Below, in pieces: positions 1 to 7,956 of a stretch of DNA of 9,715 nt. The notes beneath the pieces were generated by a model, which saw only the letters and a program-made list of their open reading frames with translations, was not told the origin of the DNA and ran no database searches. This DNA is from Planctomycetaceae bacterium (GTDB lineage: Bacteria; Planctomycetota; Planctomycetia; Pirellulales; UBA1268), in contig SXWC01000029.1 of the NCBI GenBank assembly GCA_005789975.1, positions 1-9,715 of the forward strand, read 5' to 3'. The stretch's first letter is position 1, and each line of letters opens with the position of its first letter. The position numbers were made by a program, and so were the translations under genes.

Positions 1-1085
1 AGCACGACGCGGCCCTCGGCGTCGGTGTTGTGCACCTCGATGGTGGTGCCGTTGCGGGCGGTGATCACATCGCCGAGCTTGTAGGCGGCCGGCCCCGTCA
101 TGTTTTCGACGAGACCGATGCCGGCCACGATGTTGATCGGCAGTCGCAGGGCCGCGATCGTGGCCATGGCGGCGAGCACGGCCGCCGCTCCGGACATGTC
201 GCACTTCATCGTGAGCATGCCGTCGGACGGTTTGAGCGAGAGACCGCCCGAGTCGAACGTGACCCCCTTGCCCACGAATGCGAGGTCGGGGGCCTCGTCG
301 GTCGCGGCGGACTGTTGGCCTGTCCGCCCGGCTCCGCGGTAACGCAGGATGACCAGGCGTGGCGAGCGGACGCTCCCCCGGCCCACCGCGAGCATCGCAT
401 TGCACCGCTCGCGGACGAGCTGGGTCTCGTCCCAGATATCGATGTCGAGCCCCGTGCGACCGGCAATCGCGGCACACTCCTCCGAGAAGGACTGCGGGTA
501 GATGTCGTCGGGAGCCATGTTGACGAGCCGCCGGGCGAGATTGACGCCGTCGGCGATGACCGTGCCCCGCTCGAGGGCCTCGACCGGGGCGGCGACCCAG
601 ATCGTCGTGCCGAAGCGGGTCCGTTTTGGTTCGGCGCGGTACAGATCCTGACCGACCATGCCGACAGCCGCCCCCGCCACGGCCTGCTCGACCTGCCGCG
701 TGGTCCATGAGCCGTCGGCCACGAAGGCGACCCGGCTGCGCGGGCGGCCCGCGAGGTGTCGGGCGGCCGTGGCCGCGGCCCGGTAGAGCACGCCGGCATC
801 GACCGCTTCCCGCTTCCCGATGCCCACGACGACGAGTTGTCCGGCCCGCAGACCCGGTGCGGCGAGGAGGGGCACGCACTCATACCGCCGGCCGGTGAGT
901 TCGCCGGCCGCCGCGAGCCGGGCCAGGAGCCCCCCCGTGGCCGCGTCGAACTCCGCGATGGGGCCGGTGCCGATGCCCCCCTCGGCGAGAAACACGACGA
1001 CCGCGTCGGCTTCGATCGACTGTGGGCGGATGGACGGCTCGCAGACGACGCTGCCGGCGGACGGGAGAAACTCACGGGTCATCAT
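1..1085 (-). CDS. pepA: Leucyl aminopeptidase (M17 family), C-terminus missing off the left edge
   Basis: Cytosolic two-metal exopeptidase that removes N-terminal residues, preferably leucine, from peptides. Reading leftward from 1085, 361 codons are present before the window ends; the Escherichia coli enzyme has about 503, so roughly the last 140 are missing. The N-terminal macrodomain-like part spans about residues 1-175 and the catalytic domain starts near 180. All M17 active-site residues up to the edge are visible: metal ligands K273 and D278 in GKGVTFDSGG, catalytic K285 in SLKPSDGM, D296 in MKCDMSGA, D355 and E357 plus catalytic R359 in NTDAEGR. These sit at a constant +3 offset from the E. 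coli numbering, so the enzyme should be active. The start is the first of two tandem ATGs, six nt after a GGAG ribosome site. It lies 35 nt after the exporter gene on the same strand, so co-transcription is likely. Identification is secure. Confidence 0.96.
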   Translation of the reverse strand, partial: MMTREFLPSAGSVVCEPSIRPQSIEADAVVVFLAEGGIGTGPIAEFDAATGGLLARLAAAGELTGRRYECVPLLAAPGLRAGQLVVVGIGKREAVDAGVLYRAAATAARHLAGRPRSRVAFVADGSWTTRQVEQAVAGAAVGMVGQDLYRAEPKRTRFGTTIWVAAPVEALERGTVIADGVNLARRLVNMAPDDIYPQSFSEECAAIAGRTGLDIDIWDETQLVRERCNAMLAVGRGSVRSPRLVILRYRGAGRTGQQSAATDEAPDLAFVGKGVTFDSGGLSLKPSDGMLTMKCDMSGAAAVLAAMATIAALRLPINIVAGIGLVENMTGPAAYKLGDVITARNGTTIEVHNTDAEGRVV

Positions 1086-1091
1086 TCGGCA

Positions 1092-1095
1092 CTCC
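1092..1095 (-). promoter_or_regulatory. Ribosome binding site of pepA
   Basis: GGAG on the minus strand, six nt upstream of the first of two tandem ATG codons (1085 and 1082). The spacing favours 1085 as the start. The site lies inside the 35-nt gap after the exporter stop codon, which fits translation of pepA from a shared message. Confidence 0.6.
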
Positions 1096-1120
1096 GGGGG
1101 AGGACCTGTTGTACCCGTTT

Positions 1121-3409
1121 TCAGCCCGCCGGGGAGGTCGCCCGGATCCACGGCGAGAGGAGCACGAGCAGCACGGGGAGCACGACCAGGTTGCCCGCGA
1201 GGCCGCCGAGCAGCGTGAGACACGACAGCCAGCCGAACGACACCGTCGGCATGAAGCCGCTGGTGGTGAGGGCGAGGAAGCCGATCGCGAGCGCGAGCGT
1301 CGAAAAGATCATCGCCCGGCCGGCCGTCTGATGGGCCATTTCAATCGCAGCCGTGCACGAGCCGGCCGTGAGCCGACGGCGGAAGGCGGTGATGTAGTGA
1401 ATGGAGCTATCGACCGACAGCCCCATCGACACCGCCGCGATCATCGCGGTGCCCATGTTGATCCGCTCGCCCATCCAGCCGAGCAGGCCCAGCACGACGA
1501 AGATCGGCAGCCCGTTGGGGACCAGCGCGATCGCGGCGAGCAGGAGGCTGCGGAACGAAAACGCGAGCAACGCGAAGATGCCCGCGGTGGCCAGCAGGAA
1601 CGTGAGCCACTGATCGGAGAGCATGCGGTCGACGAGCTGCGACAAGAGGACGAAGAAACCCGTCACTTCCGCGCCGGGGCGGCCGGGGGCTGAAGGATGC
1701 TCCTCCGCGGCGATCCGCCGCACCTGGCCGATGATCGACTGCTTGGCGGCGGACGGTTGTCGTTCGCGGGCACGCAGCATGATGCGGAACCAGGTGCTGC
1801 CATCCTGCGGATCGCGGCCGACCAGAGCCCGCACGAAGGCCGGCGGCTCGTCGCCGGTCTGCCGGAGCATGGCGTTGACGGTCAACGCCTGCAGTCTCCG
1901 CGGAAACAGCGGGGCGGCCGAGAGGACGTCGGCGACGCTCATCACCTTCGTCAGGGCGGCGACGTCCTGGCCCTCGGCGTTGCTGACCACGACCTCCTCC
2001 CGCAGCCGCTCGGCGAGACGGTCGAGAGCGTCGAGTTGGTCGGCATCGATCGGCTCCAGGGCCGGCACGAGCACGTCCCACACGCCCGCACCGCCGAGCC
2101 GCGACTCGACCATCTCGTAGGACGCGACGGTGGGGCTCGAATCGCGGAAGTTCTTCGTGAAATCCGTCTCGACGGTGAGCCACCGCATCCCGGCGATGGC
2201 GCTGGCTGCCAGGACCGTCGAGAGCACGAGGATCGGCCTGGGGTGCCGCACGATGCGTTTCACCATGCGGTCGAGGCCGAGCTCCAGCGAGCCCTCGCCC
2301 CAGGCCATCCGCGGGTCGGCGTCGAATCTGCCGGCGAGCGCGAGAAAGGGCAGCACGAGTCCGATCGCCACCAGCACCAGCGCGGCGCCGAGCGATGTCA
2401 TGATCCCGAAGTCGTGCACCGGTCCGACGTTGCTCGCGACGAGGGATCCGAAGCCGATGACGTCGGTCGCGATCGCCCCGACCACGGGCCAGAAGAGGAC
2501 GGAAAGCGCCCCCCGCAGCGCGGCCTGCGGATCGAGGCCGAGCGACCGTTGCCGGCGAAACTCGACGATCACGTGTGTCACGGTGGCGATGCCGACGACC
2601 GTGATCATCGCCGACAGCATGGTCGAAACCATGGTCAGTTTGAGTCCTGCGACGGCGAGCACGCCCCGGGTGCTCCAGAGTGCGAGCAAGACCACGGCGA
2701 GCGGCACGACGAGCCAGCGCAGGCTGCGGAAGCACGCCAGGAGCACCGCACCCGCGAGCAAACCGCTGCCCGTGCCGAGAATGTTGCCGTCGCGCTCGAG
2801 CATCGCGAAGCCGTCGCGGAGCATCGCGGGCTCACCCGCGACGGTGCCCATCGGCACCTGATCCATTCGAGCCCGCATCTGGTCGATCGTGCCGGCACGG
2901 GAGACTGCCTGTGCCCGCGGGGTGGCGACGGTGGTGGCATGGGGCTCGAGCACGCAGGCGACACAGGCGGTGCGGTGGTCGGCGCCCACGACGTAGCCCT
3001 CGAGCAAGGAGACAAGCCGCCGTGCCCAGCCCGCGGTCAGCCCGTCGTCGAGATCGATGATCCGATCGCCAAGGGGCGTGCTGGCCAGGCTCGTCACGGA
3101 GGCGATGCCCGGCAGCGAGGCGAGTTCTTCTGCGAGGCCGCGCAGACGGGCGATGCCGGCGGACGTGAACAGGTCGGGATCGTCGTAGGCGGCGAGGACG
3201 ACCTCGTTCGAACCAAAGGTCCGGGTCATTCGGGCGTACGGCGCGAGCGACGGATCGCTGCGGTCGAACATCGTGTCGATCGACCGCGAAAACTGCAGTT
3301 GCCCCGATCGTTCCACGGAGACGACCGCAATCGCCACCGCGACGAGGGCCAGGAGTCCGCGCCAGGCGATCAGCCTCCCCGCGATCCGGTCGGCAAACGA
3401 CGGGTTCAC
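1121..3409 (-). CDS. RND/MMPL-family exporter, 12 predicted membrane helices
   Basis: Inner-membrane transporter of the RND superfamily in the MMPL/COG1033 style; substrate unknown (lipids or hydrophobic compounds are typical of relatives). It has the duplicated RND plan. Numbering from the GTG start, helix 1 is near residues 18-34, followed by a periplasmic loop to about 210, then a five-helix block at about 212-360. Helix 7 is near 391-409, a second loop follows to about 600, and a second five-helix block runs to about 755. The motif DFTKNFRDSSP after helix 7 and MGLSVDSSIHYI in the second block are typical of the family. The frame stays open upstream to an ATG at 3571, which would add 54 residues rich in Pro/Ser with no domain character. 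GTG 3409 sits just before the first amphipathic and membrane segment, so I prefer it, although neither start has a clear ribosome site. It is probably the first gene of an operon with pepA. Confidence 0.88.
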   Translation of the reverse strand: MNPSFADRIAGRLIAWRGLLALVAVAIAVVSVERSGQLQFSRSIDTMFDRSDPSLAPYARMTRTFGSNEVVLAAYDDPDLFTSAGIARLRGLAEELASLPGIASVTSLASTPLGDRIIDLDDGLTAGWARRLVSLLEGYVVGADHRTACVACVLEPHATTVATPRAQAVSRAGTIDQMRARMDQVPMGTVAGEPAMLRDGFAMLERDGNILGTGSGLLAGAVLLACFRSLRWLVVPLAVVLLALWSTRGVLAVAGLKLTMVSTMLSAMITVVGIATVTHVIVEFRRQRSLGLDPQAALRGALSVLFWPVVGAIATDVIGFGSLVASNVGPVHDFGIMTSLGAALVLVAIGLVLPFLALAGRFDADPRMAWGEGSLELGLDRMVKRIVRHPRPILVLSTVLAASAIAGMRWLTVETDFTKNFRDSSPTVASYEMVESRLGGAGVWDVLVPALEPIDADQLDALDRLAERLREEVVVSNAEGQDVAALTKVMSVADVLSAAPLFPRRLQALTVNAMLRQTGDEPPAFVRALVGRDPQDGSTWFRIMLRARERQPSAAKQSIIGQVRRIAAEEHPSAPGRPGAEVTGFFVLLSQLVDRMLSDQWLTFLLATAGIFALLAFSFRSLLLAAIALVPNGLPIFVVLGLLGWMGERINMGTAMIAAVSMGLSVDSSIHYITAFRRRLTAGSCTAAIEMAHQTAGRAMIFSTLALAIGFLALTTSGFMPTVSFGWLSCLTLLGGLAGNLVVLPVLLVLLSPWIRATSPAG

Positions 3410-3794
3410 GGCGGATTGGGAGGAAAGGCTGGAGTACGACGGGCCGGACAAGGTCGGCGACTCGCTAAGGGGCGGGGGCTGCGCGATGCGGCCGAACGAA
3501 GGTGACCATCTTACCGGGATCGCCGGGGTGGTTCGGTATTTTCCCCGCCCTCGCATCGCGTGGATCGCCACGATCGCTCCATTCGCCCCGTCCCCTGCCG
3601 CGTCGCCGCGGCGACCGTCCGCCCCGGCAGCCCCCCACGGTCAGCGGTGGACATGGCGATAACCTCCCACCCCGCCATGACTTGCAGACGCCACCGGGCG
3701 GCCGCGATGCCTTGACCCGCCGGCGCGGCCACCCCTATAAACCCGCGGTTTTTCCGACTCCCAGAGCGATTCAGCCTCCGAGCGAAGAGCCCGA
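3410..3794. other. Divergent intergenic region between the exporter and lptD
   Basis: About 385 nt if the exporter starts at GTG 3409, or 223 nt if it starts at ATG 3571. I see no convincing gene here: open frames on both strands lack domain character and ribosome sites. It holds a good rightward sigma70-like promoter (3712-3741). For the leftward gene I find no clear promoter; the best minus-strand hexamer, TAAGAT near 3508-3513, has no good -35 partner. A small inverted repeat, CGTGG/CCACG around 3559-3572, is too short to interpret. Confidence 0.6.
3712..3741 (+). promoter_or_regulatory. Sigma70-type promoter for the LptD-like gene
   Basis: TTGACC (3712-3717) and TATAAA (3736-3741) are separated by 18 bp. 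Each hexamer matches the housekeeping consensus at five of six bases. AT-rich hexamers of this quality stand out in such GC-rich sequence. Transcription would begin near 3748, leaving a leader of about 47 nt before the GTG at 3795 or about 128 nt before the ATG at 3876. Confidence 0.6.
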
Positions 3795-6700
3795 GTGCAG
3801 CACCGCGCGATCCCATCGACACCCCGTCATCATGCCCCGCGGCTCCGCGCCGGGTTGCGATGCGGTGCCGCGCGCATGCCGCCGGCGGCATGCCTCGTCG
3901 TGATCGCCGCGCTGGCGACGTTCGCCGTGCCGATCAGCTCGACCATGCGGCTCCTCGCCGCCGAGACGATCGTTCCCCCCGAAGCCAGCGCAGGCGCGCT
4001 GGCTGAGCTCCCGGCCCGGGGCCTCGCTGCTGCGATCGCGGAGGCCGGCCGCATCGAGGTGCCGGCCGCCGACCCCGCCGAGCCACTTGCCGTGAAGGCC
4101 ACTCAGGCGTCCCGCTGGACCGAGGGATCCTACGACGTCTGGCATCTCACGGGAGGCGTGACGATCGTGCAGGGCTCGACCGAGGCCACGGCGCACGAGG
4201 CTGTCGTGTGGGTCGAGCAGTCCCGTGCCGCCGATGACGAGGTCGATGACGGACAGGCCGGGCCGCGGGTGCGCAGCATGCTCGTCCGCATGGCTGGCGA
4301 CGTGAGCGTGACGTCGCGGTCGGGCGGCGGCGATGAGCCGGCGACGGTGCGCGGGCCGCGCTGGGCCGGCCGCTTCTGGACGCTGCGGGACCCGAACCTC
4401 GACTTCGCCAGCGTGGTGTCGCCGGCCGGCAGGCCGCCGATCTACGAGGAGCCCGCCGAACCGCGTGTCGCAGGCGCGGAACGGTCCGGATCGGCCGTCC
4501 GCCGGGCCGGTCTCGAGGAGTCGCCGATCGAGCAGGCCCAGTTCAGCGAGTTTGGCTCGCCGGCCGCACCACAGGTGTCCGCGACGGCGACCGCCCGGCG
4601 GCTGCGGGCCTTCCCGCGATCGAGCGTGCCGCTCGCCATCAAGTGGCTGCCAAGCCCGTCGGGCAACGAGTGGATTGCGGTCATCAACTCCGGCGTGAAT
4701 CTCGTCATCGACGGCGTCGATCCCGCCGGCCCGCTCGACATCTCCGCCGATCGCCTCGTGATCTGGACCCGCGGCTCGGCACAGCCCGACCTCGACGGCG
4801 CCGCCCAGGCTGCCGACGTGCCGCTCGAACTCTACATGGAGGGCAATGTCGTCTTCCGTCAGGGACAGCGGGTGGTCGAGGCGGAGAACATGTTCTACGA
4901 CGTGCCGCGATCGAGCGGTGTGATCACCGGAGCCACCGTGCTCACGCCCGTCGACAACTATTCGGGCGCCGTCCGGCTCCGCGCCGACGTGCTCCGGCAG
5001 GTCGATCGCAGCCGGTTCGTCGCCCAGCAGACGGGACTCACGTCGAGCCGGCTCGGCGTGCCCACGTGGGAGTTCCGGTCACGGGAGCTCGAGTTCACCG
5101 ACGAGCAGGTGCCGCTCGCGAGCCCCTTCGGCCAGCCGACGATCGACCCCGCCACCGGTGAGCCGGCGGTCGAGCACCAGCAGTTCATCACCAGCCGCGG
5201 CAACACCGTGACGGTGGGCGGTGTGCCGCTGCTCTGGTGGCCGGTCTTCGCCTCCAACGCGAAGAAGCCGACCTTTTACATCAACGACCTGCAGCTCAAG
5301 AACGACCAGATCTTCGGCACGCAGGTGCTCACCGGCTGGGACGCGTTCCAGGTCTTCGGTTGGCGGCGGCCGCCCGACGGCGTCGACTGGGATTTCGACG
5401 TCGACTATCTGAGCTACCGCGGTCCCGGCGGCGGCACCTCGTTGCTCTACAACCGCCCCTCCTTCCTCGGGCTCGGCACGCCGGCCAGCGGTGACCTCGA
5501 CGCCTGGTTCATCGGCGACGTCGGCCGCGACAACGTGGGCCTCTACCGCCGCGGCCTCGACTATCCGGGCTACCCCGACCGCACGTTCCGTGGCCGCAGT
5601 TTCTGGCGGCACCGCCAGGATCTCGGCGGCACCACCGACAGCCTGTTCGGCGGCTGGCAGGCTCGCGGCACCGCCGGCTGGATCAGTGACATGAACTTCC
5701 TCGAGGAGTATTACGAGGCGGAGTGGGAGGAGGGCTACGAGCAGCGGACGTGGTTCGACCTGCGGCGGCCGGTGGAAAACCGCGAACTCCGCCTGCTGTC
5801 GAGCATCCGGGTCGATCCGTTCTTCACCCAGACCGAGTGGTGGCCCAGGCTCGACCACTATTACATGGGGCAGCCGCTGCTCCGCGACGCGGTCACCTGG
5901 TACGAGCACTCAAACATCGCCTACGCCCGGCAGAGCCTGCCGCAGACGCCGACGGTCGGGCAGGGCCGCAACATCTGGACGCTCTTGCCTTACGAGAGCA
6001 ACGTCCTGGGCGAGCGGGTGGCGACCCGGCAGGAGCTCGACCTGCCGTTTCAGGCGGGGGCCGTGAAGGTGATCCCCTACGCGCTCGGCGAGCTCGCGCA
6101 CTGGGGCGAGGACCTGAGCGGCTCGCCGATCGACCGCGCCTATGGACAGGTGGGCATCCGCTCGAGCCTGCCGTTGTGGTCGGCCGACAACACGGTCGAG
6201 AGCCAGCTCTGGAACCTGCACGGCCTGGCACACAAGGTGGTCTTCGAGGCGGAGTTCTCCTATGCCGACGCCACCCAGAGCATCGACCAGTTTCCCCTCT
6301 ACGACCAGCTCGACGACGACGCGATCAATCAGTATCGCCGCAACATCCCCTACTGGGATTACGGAGCACCACGGGGTGCGGGCTACCCGACCCCGCTGAC
6401 CGCGCCGTTCATCTTCGGTCCCGACAACAAGTACGACCCGCGAAGCTACGCGGTGCGTCGCGGCATGGGCAGCTGGGTGACCGGCCCCACGGAGATCGTC
6501 AACGACCTGACCGCCTTCCGCCTCGCCGCACGGCAGCGATGGCAGACGAAGCGAGGGCCGATCGGCAATCGGCGGATCATCGACTGGATCACGCTCGACA
6601 TCGACGGGGAACTCTTCCCGGTCGACAGCCAGAACTTCGGCCAGGCGATGGGCCTTTGGCAGTATGACTTCCGCTGGCATGTCGGCGACCGCACGACGGT

Positions 6701-7106
6701 GCTCTCGACCGCCGATGTCGACTTCTTCAACAACGGACAGCAGCTCTACACGTTCGGCGCGCTTCTGAATCGCACGCCCCGGGGCAGCTTCTACATCGGC
6801 TTCAATCAGTTCGGTGGGCCGATCAGCGCGGCGGTGCTCACGGGTTCCTACACCTACCGCATGAGCCCCAAGTGGGCGAGTTCGTTCGGGTCGGCGATCG
6901 ACCTGACTGGCCGCAACATCGGCCAGAACTTCCAGCTGGTGCGGATCGGCGAGTCGTTCCTGATGACCTTCGGCTTCAACGTCGACTACAGCCGGAACAA
7001 CGTCGGCATGACCTTCAACCTCGAGCCCCGTTTTCTGTCGCGGACGCAGTTTGCCAGCCGCCGCGGCATGGACATCCCCGTCGCCGGCGCCTACGGCCTC
7101 GAGTAG
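3795..7106 (+). CDS. lptD: LptD/OstA-like LPS-assembly outer-membrane protein
   Basis: Likely outer-membrane beta-barrel that inserts lipopolysaccharide into the outer leaflet, the last step of the Lpt pathway. At about 1103 residues it is longer than the enterobacterial protein (under 800). Residues 1-55 form an N-terminal export signal, with an Arg-rich segment followed by a hydrophobic core (about 32-48). Two OstA/LptA-like stretches follow: near 116-170 (LTGGVTIVQGSTEATAHEAV) and near 345-385 (LYMEGNVVFRQGQRVVEAEN). From about 470 on the sequence alternates in beta fashion with many aromatic residues, as in a barrel, ending in strand-like segments at about 1055-1082. Start choice: GTG 3795 has a weak purine-rich site and supplies the positive charges a signal peptide needs; ATG 3876 would remove them; TTG 3855 is a third option. 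It is monocistronic or the first gene of a unit led by the promoter at 3712-3741. The family call is strong, the symbol less so. Confidence 0.8.
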   Translation: MQHRAIPSTPRHHAPRLRAGLRCGAARMPPAACLVVIAALATFAVPISSTMRLLAAETIVPPEASAGALAELPARGLAAAIAEAGRIEVPAADPAEPLAVKATQASRWTEGSYDVWHLTGGVTIVQGSTEATAHEAVVWVEQSRAADDEVDDGQAGPRVRSMLVRMAGDVSVTSRSGGGDEPATVRGPRWAGRFWTLRDPNLDFASVVSPAGRPPIYEEPAEPRVAGAERSGSAVRRAGLEESPIEQAQFSEFGSPAAPQVSATATARRLRAFPRSSVPLAIKWLPSPSGNEWIAVINSGVNLVIDGVDPAGPLDISADRLVIWTRGSAQPDLDGAAQAADVPLELYMEGNVVFRQGQRVVEAENMFYDVPRSSGVITGATVLTPVDNYSGAVRLRADVLRQVDRSRFVAQQTGLTSSRLGVPTWEFRSRELEFTDEQVPLASPFGQPTIDPATGEPAVEHQQFITSRGNTVTVGGVPLLWWPVFASNAKKPTFYINDLQLKNDQIFGTQVLTGWDAFQVFGWRRPPDGVDWDFDVDYLSYRGPGGGTSLLYNRPSFLGLGTPASGDLDAWFIGDVGRDNVGLYRRGLDYPGYPDRTFRGRSFWRHRQDLGGTTDSLFGGWQARGTAGWISDMNFLEEYYEAEWEEGYEQRTWFDLRRPVENRELRLLSSIRVDPFFTQTEWWPRLDHYYMGQPLLRDAVTWYEHSNIAYARQSLPQTPTVGQGRNIWTLLPYESNVLGERVATRQELDLPFQAGAVKVIPYALGELAHWGEDLSGSPIDRAYGQVGIRSSLPLWSADNTVESQLWNLHGLAHKVVFEAEFSYADATQSIDQFPLYDQLDDDAINQYRRNIPYWDYGAPRGAGYPTPLTAPFIFGPDNKYDPRSYAVRRGMGSWVTGPTEIVNDLTAFRLAARQRWQTKRGPIGNRRIIDWITLDIDGELFPVDSQNFGQAMGLWQYDFRWHVGDRTTVLSTADVDFFNNGQQLYTFGALLNRTPRGSFYIGFNQFGGPISAAVLTGSYTYRMSPKWASSFGSAIDLTGRNIGQNFQLVRIGESFLMTFGFNVDYSRNNVGMTFNLEPRFLSRTQFASRRGMDIPVAGAYGLE
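3874..3893. repeat. 20-bp perfect palindrome at the alternative lptD start
   Basis: GCATGCCGCC is followed directly by its exact reverse complement, GGCGGCATGC. The symmetry covers the in-frame ATG at 3876, one of the candidate starts of the LptD-like gene. In RNA it could form a strong GC hairpin with a small loop; in DNA it could be a protein site. It also lies inside coding sequence if translation starts at 3795. Confidence 0.75.
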
Positions 7107-7127
7107 CCCCGCCGCTCCGGCCGGGGC
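7106..7127 (+). terminator. GC hairpin at the lptD stop, possible weak terminator
   Basis: GCCCCG (7106-7111) pairs with CGGGGC (7122-7127). Three more inner pairs are possible with one bulged C, leaving a three-base loop. The first base is the last base of the lptD TAG stop. There is no following T-run, so it is not a classical intrinsic terminator; it may only slow polymerase or protect the 3' end. Confidence 0.35.
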
Positions 7128-7133
7128 TATACT
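7128..7133 (+). promoter_or_regulatory. Possible -10 element upstream of the ECF sigma gene
   Basis: TATACT matches the -10 consensus at five of six bases and is one of the few AT-rich hexamers in the gap between lptD and the sigma gene. No recognisable -35 sits 16-18 bp upstream, where the GC hairpin lies. If used, transcription starts near 7140 and gives a leader of about 124 nt. Confidence 0.3.
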
Positions 7134-7141
7134 TCTGGCCC

Positions 7142-7184
7142 GGGGTCGGCCGCCAATCCCGTTGAAAACGAGGCTGCCGACCCC
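7142..7184. repeat. 9-bp perfect inverted repeat in the sigma-gene leader
   Basis: GGGGTCGGC (7142-7150) and GCCGACCCC (7176-7184) are exact reverse complements separated by 25 nt. Inside the loop, CGTT-GAA-AACG (7160-7170) forms a second small hairpin. The structure would sit at the very 5' end of a transcript started from TATACT at 7128-7133. It could be an mRNA leader structure or a protein-binding site. Confidence 0.5.
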
Positions 7185-7263
7185 TGCCGGGGCCGCGGCC
7201 GAGCCACCGTTCGGAAACCCTGCCGGGCGACCGAACCCTTCCGGACCCGCCGTCGTATCACTG

Positions 7264-7956
7264 ATGGATCTGAACGATTCACGCACCGGTGGCCGCCACG
7301 AGGCTGCGTCCCACGTTTCGGGGGGCGGGGCCGTGGCCGGCGGGCTTTCCGACGAGGAACTGCTCCGCCGCTGCCGCGTGAATGGCGACCCGGCAGCGTT
7401 CGAGTCGCTGGTGCATCGGTACGAGAACGAGTTGTTCAGTTATCTCCGCCGCTATCTCGGGAGTGCCGAGATGGCGGATGACGTGTTTCAGGCGACGTTT
7501 CTGCAGGTCCACCTCAAGAGGGAACAGTTCGAGGAAGGCCGCCGGTTTCGGCCGTGGCTCTACACGATCGCCACCAACCAGGCGATCGATGCCCAGCGTC
7601 GGAACCGCCGGCATCGGATGGTCAGTCTCGATCACCGCACGGGTGGCGAGGACGACACGGGATCGCTCGTGGAGATGCTGGCGGGCAGTGGACGGACGGC
7701 CGATGTGGAGATGGAGGCGGAAGAGGCCCGCGACTGGGTCCGCTCTGCCGTGGATGAACTTCCCGAATCGCTCAAAAGTGCGCTGATGCTGGTCTACCAC
7801 CAAGGCATGAAATATCGCGAGGCGGCCGACGTCCTCGGCATTCCCGTGGGCACCGTGAAGAGTCGGCTCCATTCGGCCCTCCTGAAACTCAACGAATCCT
7901 GGCGGCGGAGCGGGCGTGGGCTGCCCGACACGGCGAGTGGCGGAGAGGGCGTTTGA
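7264..7956 (+). CDS. ECF-type RNA polymerase sigma factor
   Basis: Alternative sigma factor of the sigma70 family, extracytoplasmic-function type, which directs RNA polymerase to a dedicated promoter set. With the ATG at 7264 it has 230 residues, normal for the class. Sigma region 2 covers about residues 28-120, with the core-binding motif DDVFQATFLQVH (72-83) and the -10-binding segment FRPWLYTIATNQAID (95-109) followed by basic residues. Region 4 covers about 163-212, with the helix-turn-helix GMKYREAADVLGIPVGTVKS (181-200). The frame stays open upstream into the lptD end, but those codons read as low-complexity Pro/Ala/Ser and lack family character. The ATG has no ribosome site; an in-frame GTG at 7333 follows a G-rich stretch and is a real alternative that would keep both domains. 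It precedes a putative membrane anti-sigma gene by 68 nt, the usual ECF arrangement. The target promoters cannot be read from this window. Confidence 0.93.
   Translation: MDLNDSRTGGRHEAASHVSGGGAVAGGLSDEELLRRCRVNGDPAAFESLVHRYENELFSYLRRYLGSAEMADDVFQATFLQVHLKREQFEEGRRFRPWLYTIATNQAIDAQRRNRRHRMVSLDHRTGGEDDTGSLVEMLAGSGRTADVEMEAEEARDWVRSAVDELPESLKSALMLVYHQGMKYREAADVLGIPVGTVKSRLHSALLKLNESWRRSGRGLPDTASGGEGV

Noticed and set aside
206..1075. Minus-strand open frame of 289 codons in the pepA region
   Set aside because: It is a shifted frame of pepA, Ser/Arg/Pro-rich; the true frame carries all M17 catalytic residues.
1697..3505. Long plus-strand open frame of about 600 codons opposite the exporter
   Set aside because: It mirrors the exporter in a GC-rich sequence, its translation is Arg/Asp/Gly/His-rich without domains, and the minus-strand reading gives a full RND protein.
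7051..7263. N-terminal 71-codon extension of the sigma factor overlapping the lptD end
   Set aside because: Pro/Ala/Ser low-complexity sequence that overlaps lptD coding bases; sigma family similarity begins only after 7264.
5910..7286. Minus-strand open frame of about 458 codons opposite lptD
   Set aside because: Low-complexity Val/Ala/Arg/Glu translation with no family features; the plus strand encodes a coherent LptD-like barrel over the same bases.
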